A DNA stretch of 64,000 nucleotides, taken from assembly GCA_000421065.1 (NCBI GenBank), contig ATWD01000001.1:2100001-2164000 (forward strand). The letters are read 5' to 3'. The stretch is from Acidobacteriaceae bacterium TAA 166 (GTDB lineage Bacteria > Acidobacteriota > Terriglobia > Terriglobales > Acidobacteriaceae). The notes below the pieces were generated by a model. The model was not told the DNA's origin and made no database searches. It saw only the letters and a program-made list of their open reading frames with translations. Within the stretch, counting starts at the first letter, position 1. Every line of letters starts with the position of its first letter. Both the position numbers and the translations under genes were made by a program. Shown here one piece after another: positions 28,724 through 37,344 of the stretch.

Positions 28724-28975
28724 ATGGCAAAGAGCAAGGATCGGGATGTCTTCCCTTCTCCAGATCATTCGCGCAGGGCGCTTCTGGTTGAACTGAAGGG
28801 TGAGAAGATCGCGGAAGATGGAAGTACGACGAAATCCTCGATAGAGATATTCGCGGCCCTCAGCATGGAGGAAGTGATTGCCTATGTGCGAAGCCGCCAG
28901 CCGAGTATCGAGATCACCGAACTAAAGGTTCTCGGGCAGGTGCAGGTACTGTCCAGTTCGGAGCATCTGAGGTAG
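28724..28975 (+). CDS. Small hypothetical protein
   Basis: An 83-residue protein from ATG 28724 with AAGGAG five bases upstream. It has a charged start (MAKSKDRDVFPSPDHSRRAL), beta pattern, and SMEEVIAYVRSRQPSIEITE then LKVLGQVQVLSS. Not recognised. Its good ribosome-binding site and place before an excisionase-like gene suggest an island accessory protein. Confidence 0.5.
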   Translation: MAKSKDRDVFPSPDHSRRALLVELKGEKIAEDGSTTKSSIEIFAALSMEEVIAYVRSRQPSIEITELKVLGQVQVLSSSEHLR

Positions 28976-29112
28976 ACCATCGGCCAGGCGCGCACGGTGT
29001 CTTGGCAGGACACCGTGTGGAAGATTCTTCCACCCTGAATCATTATCGTGCGCCCTACGCTTATCTGAGAGTGCGGCTTATCGCAGGATTCCCTGCGGCT
29101 GCTATTTGCGAC

Positions 29113-29379
29113 ATGCTCAGGACACCAATGGGGTCACAAAGATCTGGATTGGAAGACGGTCGGCAAGACCCGGCTTTGGAGAAGCATTACTCTGTGCTGG
29201 AAGTCGCCAAACTATGGAGCCTGAGCGAGAACACGGTCCACAGGATGTTTACTGGAGAACCGGGAGTGGTCGAATGGGGTAGTGAGGAGACACGGTTCAA
29301 GAGAGCATATAAGACGATGCGAATACCTGAGAGCGTCCTGCAAAGAGTACATCGCCGTCTGGCTAAGGTGGTGGGTTGA
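29113..29379 (+). CDS. Excisionase-like helix-turn-helix protein
   Basis: About 88 residues from ATG 29113 (ATG 29128 also possible; the longer frame from 29002 has no family match). Core KHYSVLEVAKLWSLSENTVH then RMFTGEPGVVEW and YKTMRIPESVLQRVHRRLAK, i.e. a MerR/Xis-type winged HTH with a beta-hairpin. I associate this type with genomic islands of Acidobacteria. Probable regulator or recombination directionality factor of the former element. Confidence 0.65.
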   Translation: MLRTPMGSQRSGLEDGRQDPALEKHYSVLEVAKLWSLSENTVHRMFTGEPGVVEWGSEETRFKRAYKTMRIPESVLQRVHRRLAKVVG

Positions 29380-29407
29380 GCATCGGTGACTATTGGAAAG
29401 GCATGAC

Positions 29408-29563
29408 TTTACCAGATCGAACTTATTTAGAATGAGACAGTTCTACGAGACCTACCGGGACGACAAGAAAGTCGCACTGCTGGTGGGACAATTGCTGGAA
29501 GTGCTGTTGTCGCTGGCATGCCACAATCTCAACCTGATGTCTGCGCCCTATCCCCAATCATAA
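29408..29563 (+). pseudogene. Fragment of DUF1016/YhcG-type nuclease gene
   Basis: The frame reads FTRSNLFRMRQFYETYRDDK followed by KVALLVGQ, matching the conserved core of DUF1016 (YhcG, PDDEXK-associated) proteins (NLxxMRxFYxxY..., then RQLSW-HN). The following HNLNLMS-like end is degenerate and both ends of the gene are missing. It is a relic of an accessory or defence gene next to the AbiEi gene. Confidence 0.7.
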
Positions 29564-29606
29564 ACTAAAATACACGCTATTTGCATGTTTTCGTATATGA
29601 TTGGGG
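29552..29606. promoter_or_regulatory. Inverted repeat flanking the AbiEi promoter
   Basis: CCCCAATCAT (29552-29561) and ATGATTGGGG (29597-29606) are perfect complements separated by 35 AT-rich bases, directly before ATG 29608. AbiEi antitoxins are known to autorepress by binding inverted repeats in their promoter, so these arms are good candidates. The second arm overlaps the ribosome-binding region. Confidence 0.6.
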
Positions 29607-29607
29607 G

Positions 29608-30402
29608 ATGGCATCGCTTGGGACCTATCTCGACCAGCAACTCGCGCAAGGACACGCTTATGTCTCTAAAGAAAACGCCAGGAGAAGTCTGGGCTTATCG
29701 CCATCTGCGTTTACCGCAGCCGCACAAAGGCTGGTGAAAAAACACAGGCTCGCCAACCCTCGCCATGAGTTTTATCTGATTCTCCGTCCCGAGGACCAGA
29801 GCCTCGGTGCGCCCGATCCTGTCCGCTGGATCGACCCTCTTATGCGTCATCAACGCATCGACTATCGTATTTCGCTCCTCCGTGCCGCAGCATTTCATGG
29901 CGCATCGCATCAGGCCGCGATGGTATTCCAGATCGTCGCTCCAAAGCAGCTTCGCCCGTTTGAAATTGGGCGACATCGGCTTCAGTTCATCTACCAGGCG
30001 CGGGAAATTTTCGAGCAGGCGAATCGGTTGGAATGGCTGGACAAGATAAAGACCGCTGAGGGTTACGCCAAAGTTGCCGGAGTCGAACTCACGCTGCTGG
30101 ATTGCGTCCGCTACTTCCATAAGGCGTCCGGCATCGACGGAGTGGGGCAAGTCGTCAAAGATATCGGAGCCAAAGCGGTTCCGCGCAAGCTGGCGAAGAT
30201 CGCCGAAGTCTACGAGAACTCTGCGGTTCGCCGGCTGGGTTATCTACTCGACCTCGCGGGCCATTCCCGGCAGTCGAAGGCACTGGAGCCGTTTGCTGCC
30301 CAGGCGAAATCCTTCAAGCCGCTTGACCCGGCCATCAGACCGATTCTGGAATCCTCTGCGGAAGACGCCGAGAAGAACATGAAGTGGCGGCTAACGGTCT
30401 AA
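29608..30402 (+). CDS. AbiEi-family type IV antitoxin-like regulator
   Basis: A 264-residue protein. ATG 29608 is chosen because GGGGG lies at the usual distance and MASLGTYLDQQLAQGHAYVS is the usual AbiEi start. N-terminal winged HTH (SKENARRSLGLSPSAFTAAA then QRLVKKHRLANPRHEFYLIL), followed by the AbiEi-like part (DPVRWIDPLMRHQRIDYRIS; RLGYLLDLAGHSRQSKALEP). In type IV systems AbiEi opposes the nucleotidyltransferase toxin AbiEii, but no AbiEii is here: the next gene is DUF4007. It may instead be the regulator of the DUF4007-ATPase cluster 20 bases downstream. Confidence 0.85.
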   Translation: MASLGTYLDQQLAQGHAYVSKENARRSLGLSPSAFTAAAQRLVKKHRLANPRHEFYLILRPEDQSLGAPDPVRWIDPLMRHQRIDYRISLLRAAAFHGASHQAAMVFQIVAPKQLRPFEIGRHRLQFIYQAREIFEQANRLEWLDKIKTAEGYAKVAGVELTLLDCVRYFHKASGIDGVGQVVKDIGAKAVPRKLAKIAEVYENSAVRRLGYLLDLAGHSRQSKALEPFAAQAKSFKPLDPAIRPILESSAEDAEKNMKWRLTV

Positions 30403-30422
30403 GGAACAGCCCTCTCGTTCGG

Positions 30423-31357
30423 ATGCCTTCCAGCCCCGGTGCGGACCCATTTCGCTTCTCCGGACACCAGACATTTCCGCTCAGGATTACCTGGATTCCT
30501 AAGGCCGTGGGCGAGATCGTGGCGGGCCATGATCCGCTTTCGGACATCGATGAAGGGATTACACAGCTCGGGCTTGGTAAAAATATGGTGGAAGCCTTGC
30601 GTTGCTGGATCGATGTATTTCAGATCGCTTCGCGGACTGATGGTCAATGGAAGCTGAATGATATCGGTGCATTGATCTTCCATCCGACAGAAGGCCTCGA
30701 TCCATATTTCGAGGACGTATCCACTTCTTGGGTGCTGCACCGGCTCATCAGCACTAACAGTGACTCACCGTTCTTCGCCTGGAGTGTATGTTCAACCGCT
30801 GGCCCGCGACGGAGTTCAGCGCGTCGCAGGTTATTGATGCGTTTCAGAAGGAATCAAATTCGACTCCCCGTCCCGCATCTACCGTCACCTTGAAGCAGCA
30901 CTGGGAAGTATTTCTTCACCTTTATCGCCTGCCCCTCGCCGATAAAGGTGAAGATCATCTGGATAGTGCGATGTCTGTATTGTGTTTAATACGCGACTTC
31001 GGCGAGCGGCCGAATGCCGCCGGCAAATGGGAAACCCTCTACTCTTTCGACTTCGGGCGGAAGCAAGCCATCTCTGAACAATTATTCGCTTTCTTCCTTC
31101 ATGACTGGTGGAACCGCAAGTATCCAAATGAACGCACCGCTCCCCTGCGTGAGATTCTGCTGGGTGATCACAGCCCTGGACGCTTACTGAAGATGCAAGA
31201 ATCCGAAATAATCCAGCGAGTCAATGAACTTGCTTTGCGTCAACCGAAGGTCTTCCAGATAGTCGAATCCGCTAATTTACGCCAGCTCCATCGGCTTCAG
31301 AAGAGTGATGGAATTGCCGATCTGAAGGCCGCCTATCGTGCGCCGAGGTTCTTATGA
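30423..31357 (+). pseudogene. DUF4007-family protein, frameshifted
   Basis: N-terminal half: FRFSGHQTFPLRITWIPKAV, GITQLGLGKNMVEALRCWID, EGLDPYFEDVSTSWVLHRLI, the hallmark of DUF4007. Near 30780-30783 the frame breaks; adding one G gives FFAWECMFNRWPATEFSASQ, and the rest continues to LQKSDGIADLKAAYRAPRFL, about 311 residues. DUF4007 genes often occur beside large ATPases in what appear to be defence or DNA-modification islands (recalled association). Its stop overlaps the ATPase start (ATGA), so the two were one operon. Confidence 0.8.
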
Positions 31358-31781
31358 AAAGGAGTGCGCGTACTCAAGATCATCACCAGACGGCGATGAA
31401 CAGGCTGCTCCAGATCCATCCGCGTTTCATGCGGTCGGTCCATCTCGAACGCGATCTCAATGATGCTTCCTCCTCGCTGGGCTATATTCTGACCCCAGTT
31501 GCAACCAATGCGCTTAATCGAATATGCGACGGCTTTCACAGCAATTCCACCCAACGGACCTTCCGCATTGCCGGGGACTATGGTTCAGGGAAAGTGCTTT
31601 CGGTCTCGCGCTCGCTCGCGTTGCGGCCGGACAGGCAAACGCCCTGCCTAAGGAAATGCGCTCCTTTTGCGGTCGCAGCAAACTGCGGCCCCAGCTAGCT
31701 ACGGGTGATCACGAGCCGTTGGGTGTCACAGTGATGCGTGCACTGGGCGCGCGGCCCTCACAGCGAGGCCAAAAATCGTAA
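31354..31781 (+). pseudogene. P-loop ATPase (defence-associated type), frameshifted and truncated
   Basis: The start reads HPRFMRSVHLERDLNDASSS then GYILTPVATNALNRI, leading to Walker A GDYGSGK. Restoring one A in the AAA at 31591-31593 continues as SAFGLALARVAAGQANALPK and ends VTVMRALG. Known relatives are large ATPases of about 1000 residues, so nearly nine-tenths is missing: the sequence runs into dispersed repeat B at 31775. Not functional. Confidence 0.75.
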
Positions 31782-31877
31782 CTTATTGAAACCAGGCGTA
31801 GCGGATGGCTCCAAAAGCGCCTTAAAGCACCCTCAGGAACGGTTATCGGTCCCTTATTGGACCCGGGTCCTCTGCCC
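31775..31877. repeat. Dispersed repeat B, copy 1
   Basis: About 100 bases from ATCGTAACTTATTG, nearly identical to 48150-48250 in the same orientation. It marks the exact breakpoint of the ATPase gene. No coding function assigned. Confidence 0.8.
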
Positions 31878-31978
31878 GTCAAACCTCTGCCCCCCTTTGC
31901 CGGAACAACGGCAGAAGTCGTGGGTCCAAAACGTGGAAGCAGCACGGCAACGCCCCTCTGCCAATAACAACAGCAACC

Positions 31979-32257
31979 GGAAAAGCCTATGGGAGTGCCG
32001 TTGTCCCCGGCGCACGCATTGCCGACTACGCGGCACAATCCGAAAAGTTGCAGGAGTTATATCGCGGACTCGATGGCCAACAGAAGGGAGATCCTGCAAA
32101 GCTCGCGGCCGCCCGTCTCCGGTTGGCGAATGAACCTCATCCTCCTCTCCGCTTCGCTGCCGGGGCGAATGCCGTGAGTGCAGTCGAAGAGAAGATAGCG
32201 AAGCTGCAGCTCGATTTAGGAACTTGGAAAGAGCTTTCACTTAGCACCGGCGCATGA
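31979..32257 (+). pseudogene. C-terminal fragment of an SDR-family oxidoreductase
   Basis: From about 31979 the frame reads VPGARIADYAAQSEKLQELY, DGQQKGDPAKLAAARLRLAN, PPLRFAAGANAVSAVEEKIA, KLQLDLGTWKELSLSTGA then stop. This is the characteristic C-terminus of long SDR proteins (GDPxK, PPLRxxxG). The Rossmann domain is absent. It neighbours the AraC gene at 32267, which may once have controlled the whole SDR gene. Confidence 0.75.
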
Positions 32258-32266
32258 CTCTGGTCT

Positions 32267-33256
32267 TCAAATACTGCGTTTGAGGTATTCACCAGGGTTA
32301 GCCCCAACAACTCGCTTGAATGCCTTATTGAACGCAGCGTCGGACTCGTAACCGACCGACCGGGCAATGTCGATGAGCTTCTTGTCACGCTGCTTGAGTA
32401 ATTGCATCGCCTTTTGCATCCGCCACTCGGTTACGTATTCCAGCGGTGTTTGTCCGAGGAGTTCTTTAAAACGCGCTGCGAATGCGGAGCGAGACATGCC
32501 CGCCGCTTCGGCCAGGGATTCTACCGTCCAGGGTGTATTCACACTGTCGTGAACGGCATTCAGTGCTGTGCCTATTTGAGGATCGAAGATCGCACGAAGC
32601 CATCCTTTATTGCGTTCCGGTCCCGACGCGATATGTGCCCGGAGTACCTGGATAAACAGAACCTCGGCTAGCCGAGTCGCGACGACTCCAGATCCCGGCG
32701 CCTGTTCTGCCATCTCTGACACCAGCGCCTGCACTGTGTTGTGAAGAGCAAGCGTGCGTGCCTCATCGGCCTTCATCAGAATGAAGCTCGGCAATAACTG
32801 AGTGATCGGCTTGAGGCTGGCGCGATCGAAACTCAAGGACCCACAGACGATTGTTGTCGGTGCGCCACCACCTCCACAAAGAGCGACATTGCCGTTGGCC
32901 CTGGCCCCAATCTCGCTGAAACTCCACTTCGGACGTGTCCGCGGGCTGTCGCGCAAAACAATCGAAGTCCCCTTAGCCAGCAAAAAGCAATCACCACCGG
33001 TGAGGGGAATCGGCTCCGCAATCCCTTCCACACTCAGCCAGCAGTTGCCGCGCGAAAGCATGGCGAAGTGCGCCAAATCTGTTGGGGAAGTCTTTTTGCC
33101 GGAAGGCGTGACTTTTTCTTCGGCCTGATGTTCCTGTTTCACGCTCCACGGGGCTGTGGCTTCGAGCCTATGCAGACCGAAAGCGGTTACGTGCATCGTT
33201 CTGAAGATGTCGGTTATCGGGTCCAAGATGGCCTCCCAGTTTGGACGAATAGACAA
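32267..33256 (-). CDS. AraC-family transcriptional regulator (cupin_6 type)
   Basis: A 329-residue protein. The N-terminal cupin-like sensor contains WLSVEGIAEPIPLTGGDCFL and IVLRDSPR; two C-terminal HTHs are seen in PWTVESLAEAAGMSRSAFAA and LIDIARSVGYESDAAFNKAF, then GANPGEYLKR. Members of this type usually control an adjacent dehydrogenase. It is flanked by an SDR remnant on one side and a divergent intact SDR gene on the other. A fragment of a second copy lies at 25676-25945. Confidence 0.9.
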   Translation of the reverse strand: MSIRPNWEAILDPITDIFRTMHVTAFGLHRLEATAPWSVKQEHQAEEKVTPSGKKTSPTDLAHFAMLSRGNCWLSVEGIAEPIPLTGGDCFLLAKGTSIVLRDSPRTRPKWSFSEIGARANGNVALCGGGGAPTTIVCGSLSFDRASLKPITQLLPSFILMKADEARTLALHNTVQALVSEMAEQAPGSGVVATRLAEVLFIQVLRAHIASGPERNKGWLRAIFDPQIGTALNAVHDSVNTPWTVESLAEAAGMSRSAFAARFKELLGQTPLEYVTEWRMQKAMQLLKQRDKKLIDIARSVGYESDAAFNKAFKRVVGANPGEYLKRSI

Positions 33257-33345
33257 AACATTAGGACTTCTAAGCAGTTCTCGTCCGCTACCAAAGAAAT
33301 CTACTCCTCAGTAGTGGATGCTTTACATCACTGAAGGGAGCAATT

Positions 33346-34080
33346 ATGGGAAAGCTAGAGGGTAAGGTCGCAGTCGTTACGGGAGGCTCGAGTGGCCTGG
33401 CGCTGGCGAGCGCCAAGCAGTTTGTTGAAGAGGGTGCCTACGTTTTCATCACGGGCAGGAGGCAGGAGCAGCTCGATGAAGCCGTCAAGCTGATTGGCAG
33501 GAACGTGACCGGCGTGCGCGGTGACGCGGCCAATCTCGACGACCTCGACCGTCTGTTCGATACGGTCAAGCGGGAAAAGGGCAAGATCGACGTCCTGTAC
33601 GCAAGCGCTGGCTGGGGTGAGGCCTCACCGCTGGGCGAGATTACCGAACAGCACTTCGATAAGATCTTCGGCCTGAATGCGCGCGGAACGCTGTTTACGG
33701 TGCAGAAGGCGTTACCGCTGTTCAACGATGGCGGATCGATCATCATGACCGGGTCCGTCGCTTCGATAAAAGGTTTCCCCGGCTTCGGGGTGTATGCGGC
33801 GAGCAAGGCTGCATTGCGCTCCTTCGCACGCACGTGGCTCAACGAACTGAAGGGGCGAAACATCCGGGTGAACGTGCTGGGCCCTGGGCCGATCGCCACA
33901 CCGATGCAGGAAGAAGTTCTTACCAAAGAGGCGAAGGAGATGTTCGAATCCCTGATCCCTCGGGGAAAGATGGGGCAGCCTGAGGAAATTGCGACCGTCG
34001 CGCTGTTCCTTGCTTCCGACGATTCGAGCTTCGTGAATGGCATTGAGTTGAACGTCGATGGCGGCTTCTCAGCCATCTGA
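33346..34080 (+). CDS. SDR-family oxidoreductase
   Basis: A 244-residue protein: classical SDR with VAVVTGGSSGLALASAKQFV (the third glycine of TGxxxGxG is replaced by Ala), YASAGWGEASPLGEITEQHF, IIMTGSVASIKGFPGFGVYA, catalytic Tyr-Lys in YAASK, and VNGIELNVDGGFSAI at the end. NADP(H)-type by the Arg in TGRR. Divergent AraC gene upstream suggests ligand-dependent activation. GGGAG precedes the start. Confidence 0.92.
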   Translation: MGKLEGKVAVVTGGSSGLALASAKQFVEEGAYVFITGRRQEQLDEAVKLIGRNVTGVRGDAANLDDLDRLFDTVKREKGKIDVLYASAGWGEASPLGEITEQHFDKIFGLNARGTLFTVQKALPLFNDGGSIIMTGSVASIKGFPGFGVYAASKAALRSFARTWLNELKGRNIRVNVLGPGPIATPMQEEVLTKEAKEMFESLIPRGKMGQPEEIATVALFLASDDSSFVNGIELNVDGGFSAI

Positions 34081-34177
34081 AGTCGGCGGATCTCGGTGAG
34101 TGCATGATCGCCAAGGCACTCATCGACACCGGATCAGGACCAATATCCCGGCTTCATATCATTATGGGGACCTGGCA

Positions 34178-35353
34178 TTAAGCCTGGCCGGCTGGCGGAA
34201 CCGCCTCTCTTCCAGAGAAGCTACGGAACAGAGCCACGACGCGCTCGCAGGCATCCGGAGCATAGAACATCTCCGTGTTCGCCATTGTGTCCGCCGTCAT
34301 GGATCGCATGCGGGAGAACATCTCCGTCTCGTATGCTGCGATTGCATCCCCAGGTGTGGCTTCGCTGAGGAGAAACTTCGACAGGATTAGGGCGTCGAGC
34401 ATCGCCATGTTCACGCCTTCGCCAGCGTACGGCGGCATAACGTGCGCGGCGTCCCCAATCAGCGTGGCGTTTGGCTTCGGCGTCCAATGCTGATCCGTGG
34501 GGCAAACAAGTAGCGAACGCCAGACCATTGAGACCGCCTCCCTGAAGAGCGGTTCCCACAGGTCACTCCACCCTTTGAAGTTGGCGTGGAACCATCTCAC
34601 TCGCTCGTCTGGACCACTTGCCTCTTCAAGGCTCTGCCTGACCGCAGGATCATCGGTCTTCAGCCCCGCGTACAGCAGCACACTCCCGTCTGGCTTCGTT
34701 CCCATTCCGATCGTCCGTTCGCCTCCCAAAGCGATCAACGCCGAGCCTCCGAGAAGGTCCCACAACTCCGGTATTGCGTCTTTTGCCGCAGGAACGAGGC
34801 CTTCTACGAGCGAAACTCCGACATACTGCGGCCGAATAGGAGTAACCAGTTCACGCAAGCGAGAATTTGCGCCATCGCAGCCAATGGCAATATCAGCCAC
34901 TGAGGTCTGTCCGTTCGCAAACCGCAACAAGACCTGCTCGCCCTGAGCCTCTGAAGACACCAGCTTGCAGTCCCACTGCACGGTGCCGGGCTGAAGTGAG
35001 TCAAGCAGAAGATCGCGCAACGGACCACGTTCGATCTCAGGACGTTTACCCGGGCCCGACACCCGGCGTAGATGGACGTGAAGAACCGTCCCATTGGCAT
35101 CGGTAAGGCGAAGGCTATCGAGATCGGGTCGATGGTTGGCCCAAAATGCTTCCATCAGGCCAGCGGCGTCCAGCGCCGCCAGTCCGGAGTTTTCGTGGAG
35201 GTCCAATGCGCTGCCCTGGACTCGCGCACTGCGGCTCTGGTCGCGCTCATACACTGACACCTGCGCACCGCTCTGCTGTAGCAGTCGTGCCAGTGTGAGA
35301 CCGCCTGGTCCTCCGCCGACAATGGCGATCTTCTTTCCGTTGATGGCCCTCAT
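34178..35353 (-). CDS. FAD-dependent monooxygenase, TetX-like
   Basis: A 391-residue protein. FAD motif IAIVGGGPGGLTLARLLQQS, the acidic-Arg turn VYERDQSRSARVQGSALDLH, DG motif IAIGCDGANSRLRELV, and second FAD motif LIGDAAHVMPPYAGEGVNMA. The GSALDLH start, together with this second motif, resembles tetracycline-inactivating TetX-type hydroxylases. It could hydroxylate a tetracycline-like polyketide or an aromatic compound; substrate is not readable. It lies about 50 bases downstream of a TetR gene in the same direction, suggesting a self-regulated two-gene operon. Confidence 0.85.
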   Translation of the reverse strand: MRAINGKKIAIVGGGPGGLTLARLLQQSGAQVSVYERDQSRSARVQGSALDLHENSGLAALDAAGLMEAFWANHRPDLDSLRLTDANGTVLHVHLRRVSGPGKRPEIERGPLRDLLLDSLQPGTVQWDCKLVSSEAQGEQVLLRFANGQTSVADIAIGCDGANSRLRELVTPIRPQYVGVSLVEGLVPAAKDAIPELWDLLGGSALIALGGERTIGMGTKPDGSVLLYAGLKTDDPAVRQSLEEASGPDERVRWFHANFKGWSDLWEPLFREAVSMVWRSLLVCPTDQHWTPKPNATLIGDAAHVMPPYAGEGVNMAMLDALILSKFLLSEATPGDAIAAYETEMFSRMRSMTADTMANTEMFYAPDACERVVALFRSFSGREAVPPAGQA

Positions 35354-35407
35354 ATTTATTATCCGATCTGATTTACCCTCAAAACCTGACTTTCTGTGCT
35401 TGGCCGT

Positions 35408-36049
35408 TTAGACGTACGGTGTTCCTTCCAGCGCAGAACGCACCCCTTTGGTACCTCGGTCAATGAGGCCGAGGAAGACGGTATTCGCCTTCTCCACGTC
35501 GTGATGTTGCTGAAATACTCGATGCGCTTCGACGAGAGCTACGGCCCAGGTTGCGACCAGCAATGATGCTGCAAGGCAGGCGACAGGATCGGGCAACCGG
35601 CGCTTCATCGATTTGGCGAGTGCGACGGTCAGATTATCCGTCAACTCGTCACGGATCGCTCGGGCGCGGGCTTTGAGTGCTTCACTTTCCTGTATCGTAG
35701 CCATGAACTTTTCACTGCCTTCTTCAAAAAAGCGAACGTAAGGACGCTGATTGGCGACAGCCCAATGGGCGAACAGTCGCAAGGCTTCCACGGGAGGCGT
35801 TCCCAGTTTTCTTTTCTGCAGGCTGGCCAGCAACTCTGCACGAGCTTCCTCGTCCAGATCGAAGAACATGTCCTCTTTGCGAGGAAAGTGATTGAAGACC
35901 GTCATCCGCGAGACATCAGCGGCGTCCGCAATCTCCTCCACCTTCACCTTGTCGAAGCCCCGCTCCATGAAGAGGCTGGTGGCAACGTCAGAGATGCGCT
36001 GCCGTGTGGCAAGGCGTTTTCGCGTCTGTCGATTGAGAACCGAAGCCAT
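35408..36049 (-). CDS. TetR-family transcriptional regulator
   Basis: A 213-residue protein from ATG 36049 (TTG at 36055 is the alternative). HTH: RISDVATSLFMERGFDKVKV, EEIADAADVSRMTVFNHFPR. Lies between two flavin monooxygenases: same direction as the TetX-like gene and divergent from the one at 36112. The promoter has the palindrome TATACTTAGTATA. Probably represses both. Confidence 0.9.
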   Translation of the reverse strand: MASVLNRQTRKRLATRQRISDVATSLFMERGFDKVKVEEIADAADVSRMTVFNHFPRKEDMFFDLDEEARAELLASLQKRKLGTPPVEALRLFAHWAVANQRPYVRFFEEGSEKFMATIQESEALKARARAIRDELTDNLTVALAKSMKRRLPDPVACLAASLLVATWAVALVEAHRVFQQHHDVEKANTVFLGLIDRGTKGVRSALEGTPYV

Positions 36050-36082
36050 TTTCAACCCCGTTTAGTTTACAGCATCTATATT

Positions 36083-36095
36083 TATACTTAGTATA
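36083..36095. promoter_or_regulatory. Palindromic operator in divergent TetR/monooxygenase promoter
   Basis: TATACTTAGTATA: perfect 5-base arms, 3-base centre, 17 bases before ATG 36112. Candidate TetR site; the AT-rich sequence could equally include a -10 box. Confidence 0.45.
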
Positions 36096-36111
36096 ATTTT
36101 AAAAGACGCAC

Positions 36112-37260
36112 ATGGACGAGCTTACACACCACAACGGAACAATTCCAATAAACCCAACCCCAAGTGTTCTTATCTCAGGGGCCAGCTTTGCCGGACTGAC
36201 TGCAGCCTGGTGGATGAACAAGCTCGGCTACGCGGTGACCGTCGTCGAGATCGCGAAAGGACTGAGGAAAGGTGGAACCCCGGTCAACATACGAGACGGG
36301 GTCATCGACGTTATCAGGCGTATGAATCTGCTGGAACGCATCAAGTCGGAGAGCTCGCCACCCAGACCGATGGCCTTTCTGGATGCCCACGGATCGCCAT
36401 TGCCGCTTGCACTTTCGCAGGCAGAAGAGCAGCCGGAAGAGGAATATGAAATCGAGAGAGACGCACTCCTCGACATGTTCTTCGGTGAAGTCAGGGACCA
36501 TGTGGAGTTTCTCTTTGCAGACAGCATCTCGGGCCTTGAGCAATCCGCAGACGAGGTGGCCGCCACCTTCGCGAGCGGAAAACAGCGTTCCTTTTCACTT
36601 GTGCTCGGTTGCGATGGGACCCACTCCGCTGTGAGGAGGATGTGCTTCGGCGAAGAGTCTTCTTTCCTGGTATTTCTCCAGTGCTACTTCTCGCTCACCA
36701 TCGTCAACAAACTGCTGATCGAAGAAGACACATCACAGATGTTCAACGTTGCCGGCAAGACCATCATGCTCAACGCCTACAACGGTAAGACGGACATCGC
36801 ATTCTGCTTCTCCTCGGAAAAGGAAATCGACTACGACCGCCGGAATACGGACGAGCAGAAGCGCATGATCCGCGAGAGCTTCGAAGACGGGGGCTGGAGA
36901 ACACGCGAACTGTTCGGCGAGATGAGCCGTTGTAACGATTTCTACTTCGATAAGCTCTGCCAGATTCGGATGCGATCGTGGACGAAGGGTCGGGTCGCTT
37001 TGGTAGGCGATGCCGGTTACTGCCCGTCACCGACAGCAGGGATGGGTGGCTCCGTGGCAATCCTTGGCGCTGCAGCCCTGGCCGATGCGCTTGGGAAACA
37101 CCCGGGAGATCTCACAGCAGCGTTCCAGATGTATGACGAAAGTTTCCGGCCCACCGTGGAAGCGATTCAGACACAGGCAGTCGAGTTCGGCCTGGAGATG
37201 TTTCTGCCCAGATCGGAAGAGGCGATAGAGGAAAGAAATGTGCGGCTCAGCATGCGCTGA
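36112..37260 (+). CDS. FAD-dependent monooxygenase (PHBH fold)
   Basis: A 382-residue protein. VLISGASFAGLTAAWWMNKL with VTVVEIAKGLRKGG, a central SLVLGCDGTHSAVRRMCFGE, and GRVALVGDAGYCPSPTAGMG near residue 300. It belongs with aromatic-ring hydroxylases and related rebeccamycin/tetracycline-type oxygenases, and differs clearly from the TetX-like gene nearby. Divergent from tetR at 36049; likely co-controlled. Confidence 0.87.
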   Translation: MDELTHHNGTIPINPTPSVLISGASFAGLTAAWWMNKLGYAVTVVEIAKGLRKGGTPVNIRDGVIDVIRRMNLLERIKSESSPPRPMAFLDAHGSPLPLALSQAEEQPEEEYEIERDALLDMFFGEVRDHVEFLFADSISGLEQSADEVAATFASGKQRSFSLVLGCDGTHSAVRRMCFGEESSFLVFLQCYFSLTIVNKLLIEEDTSQMFNVAGKTIMLNAYNGKTDIAFCFSSEKEIDYDRRNTDEQKRMIRESFEDGGWRTRELFGEMSRCNDFYFDKLCQIRMRSWTKGRVALVGDAGYCPSPTAGMGGSVAILGAAALADALGKHPGDLTAAFQMYDESFRPTVEAIQTQAVEFGLEMFLPRSEEAIEERNVRLSMR

Positions 37261-37344
37261 GTACGTGTCATCGGTCCTGAGATACGCCGTTCTCATCAGT
37301 TGACGATTATGACCAGAAGCCTACTTCATGATGCCAATTCGTGA

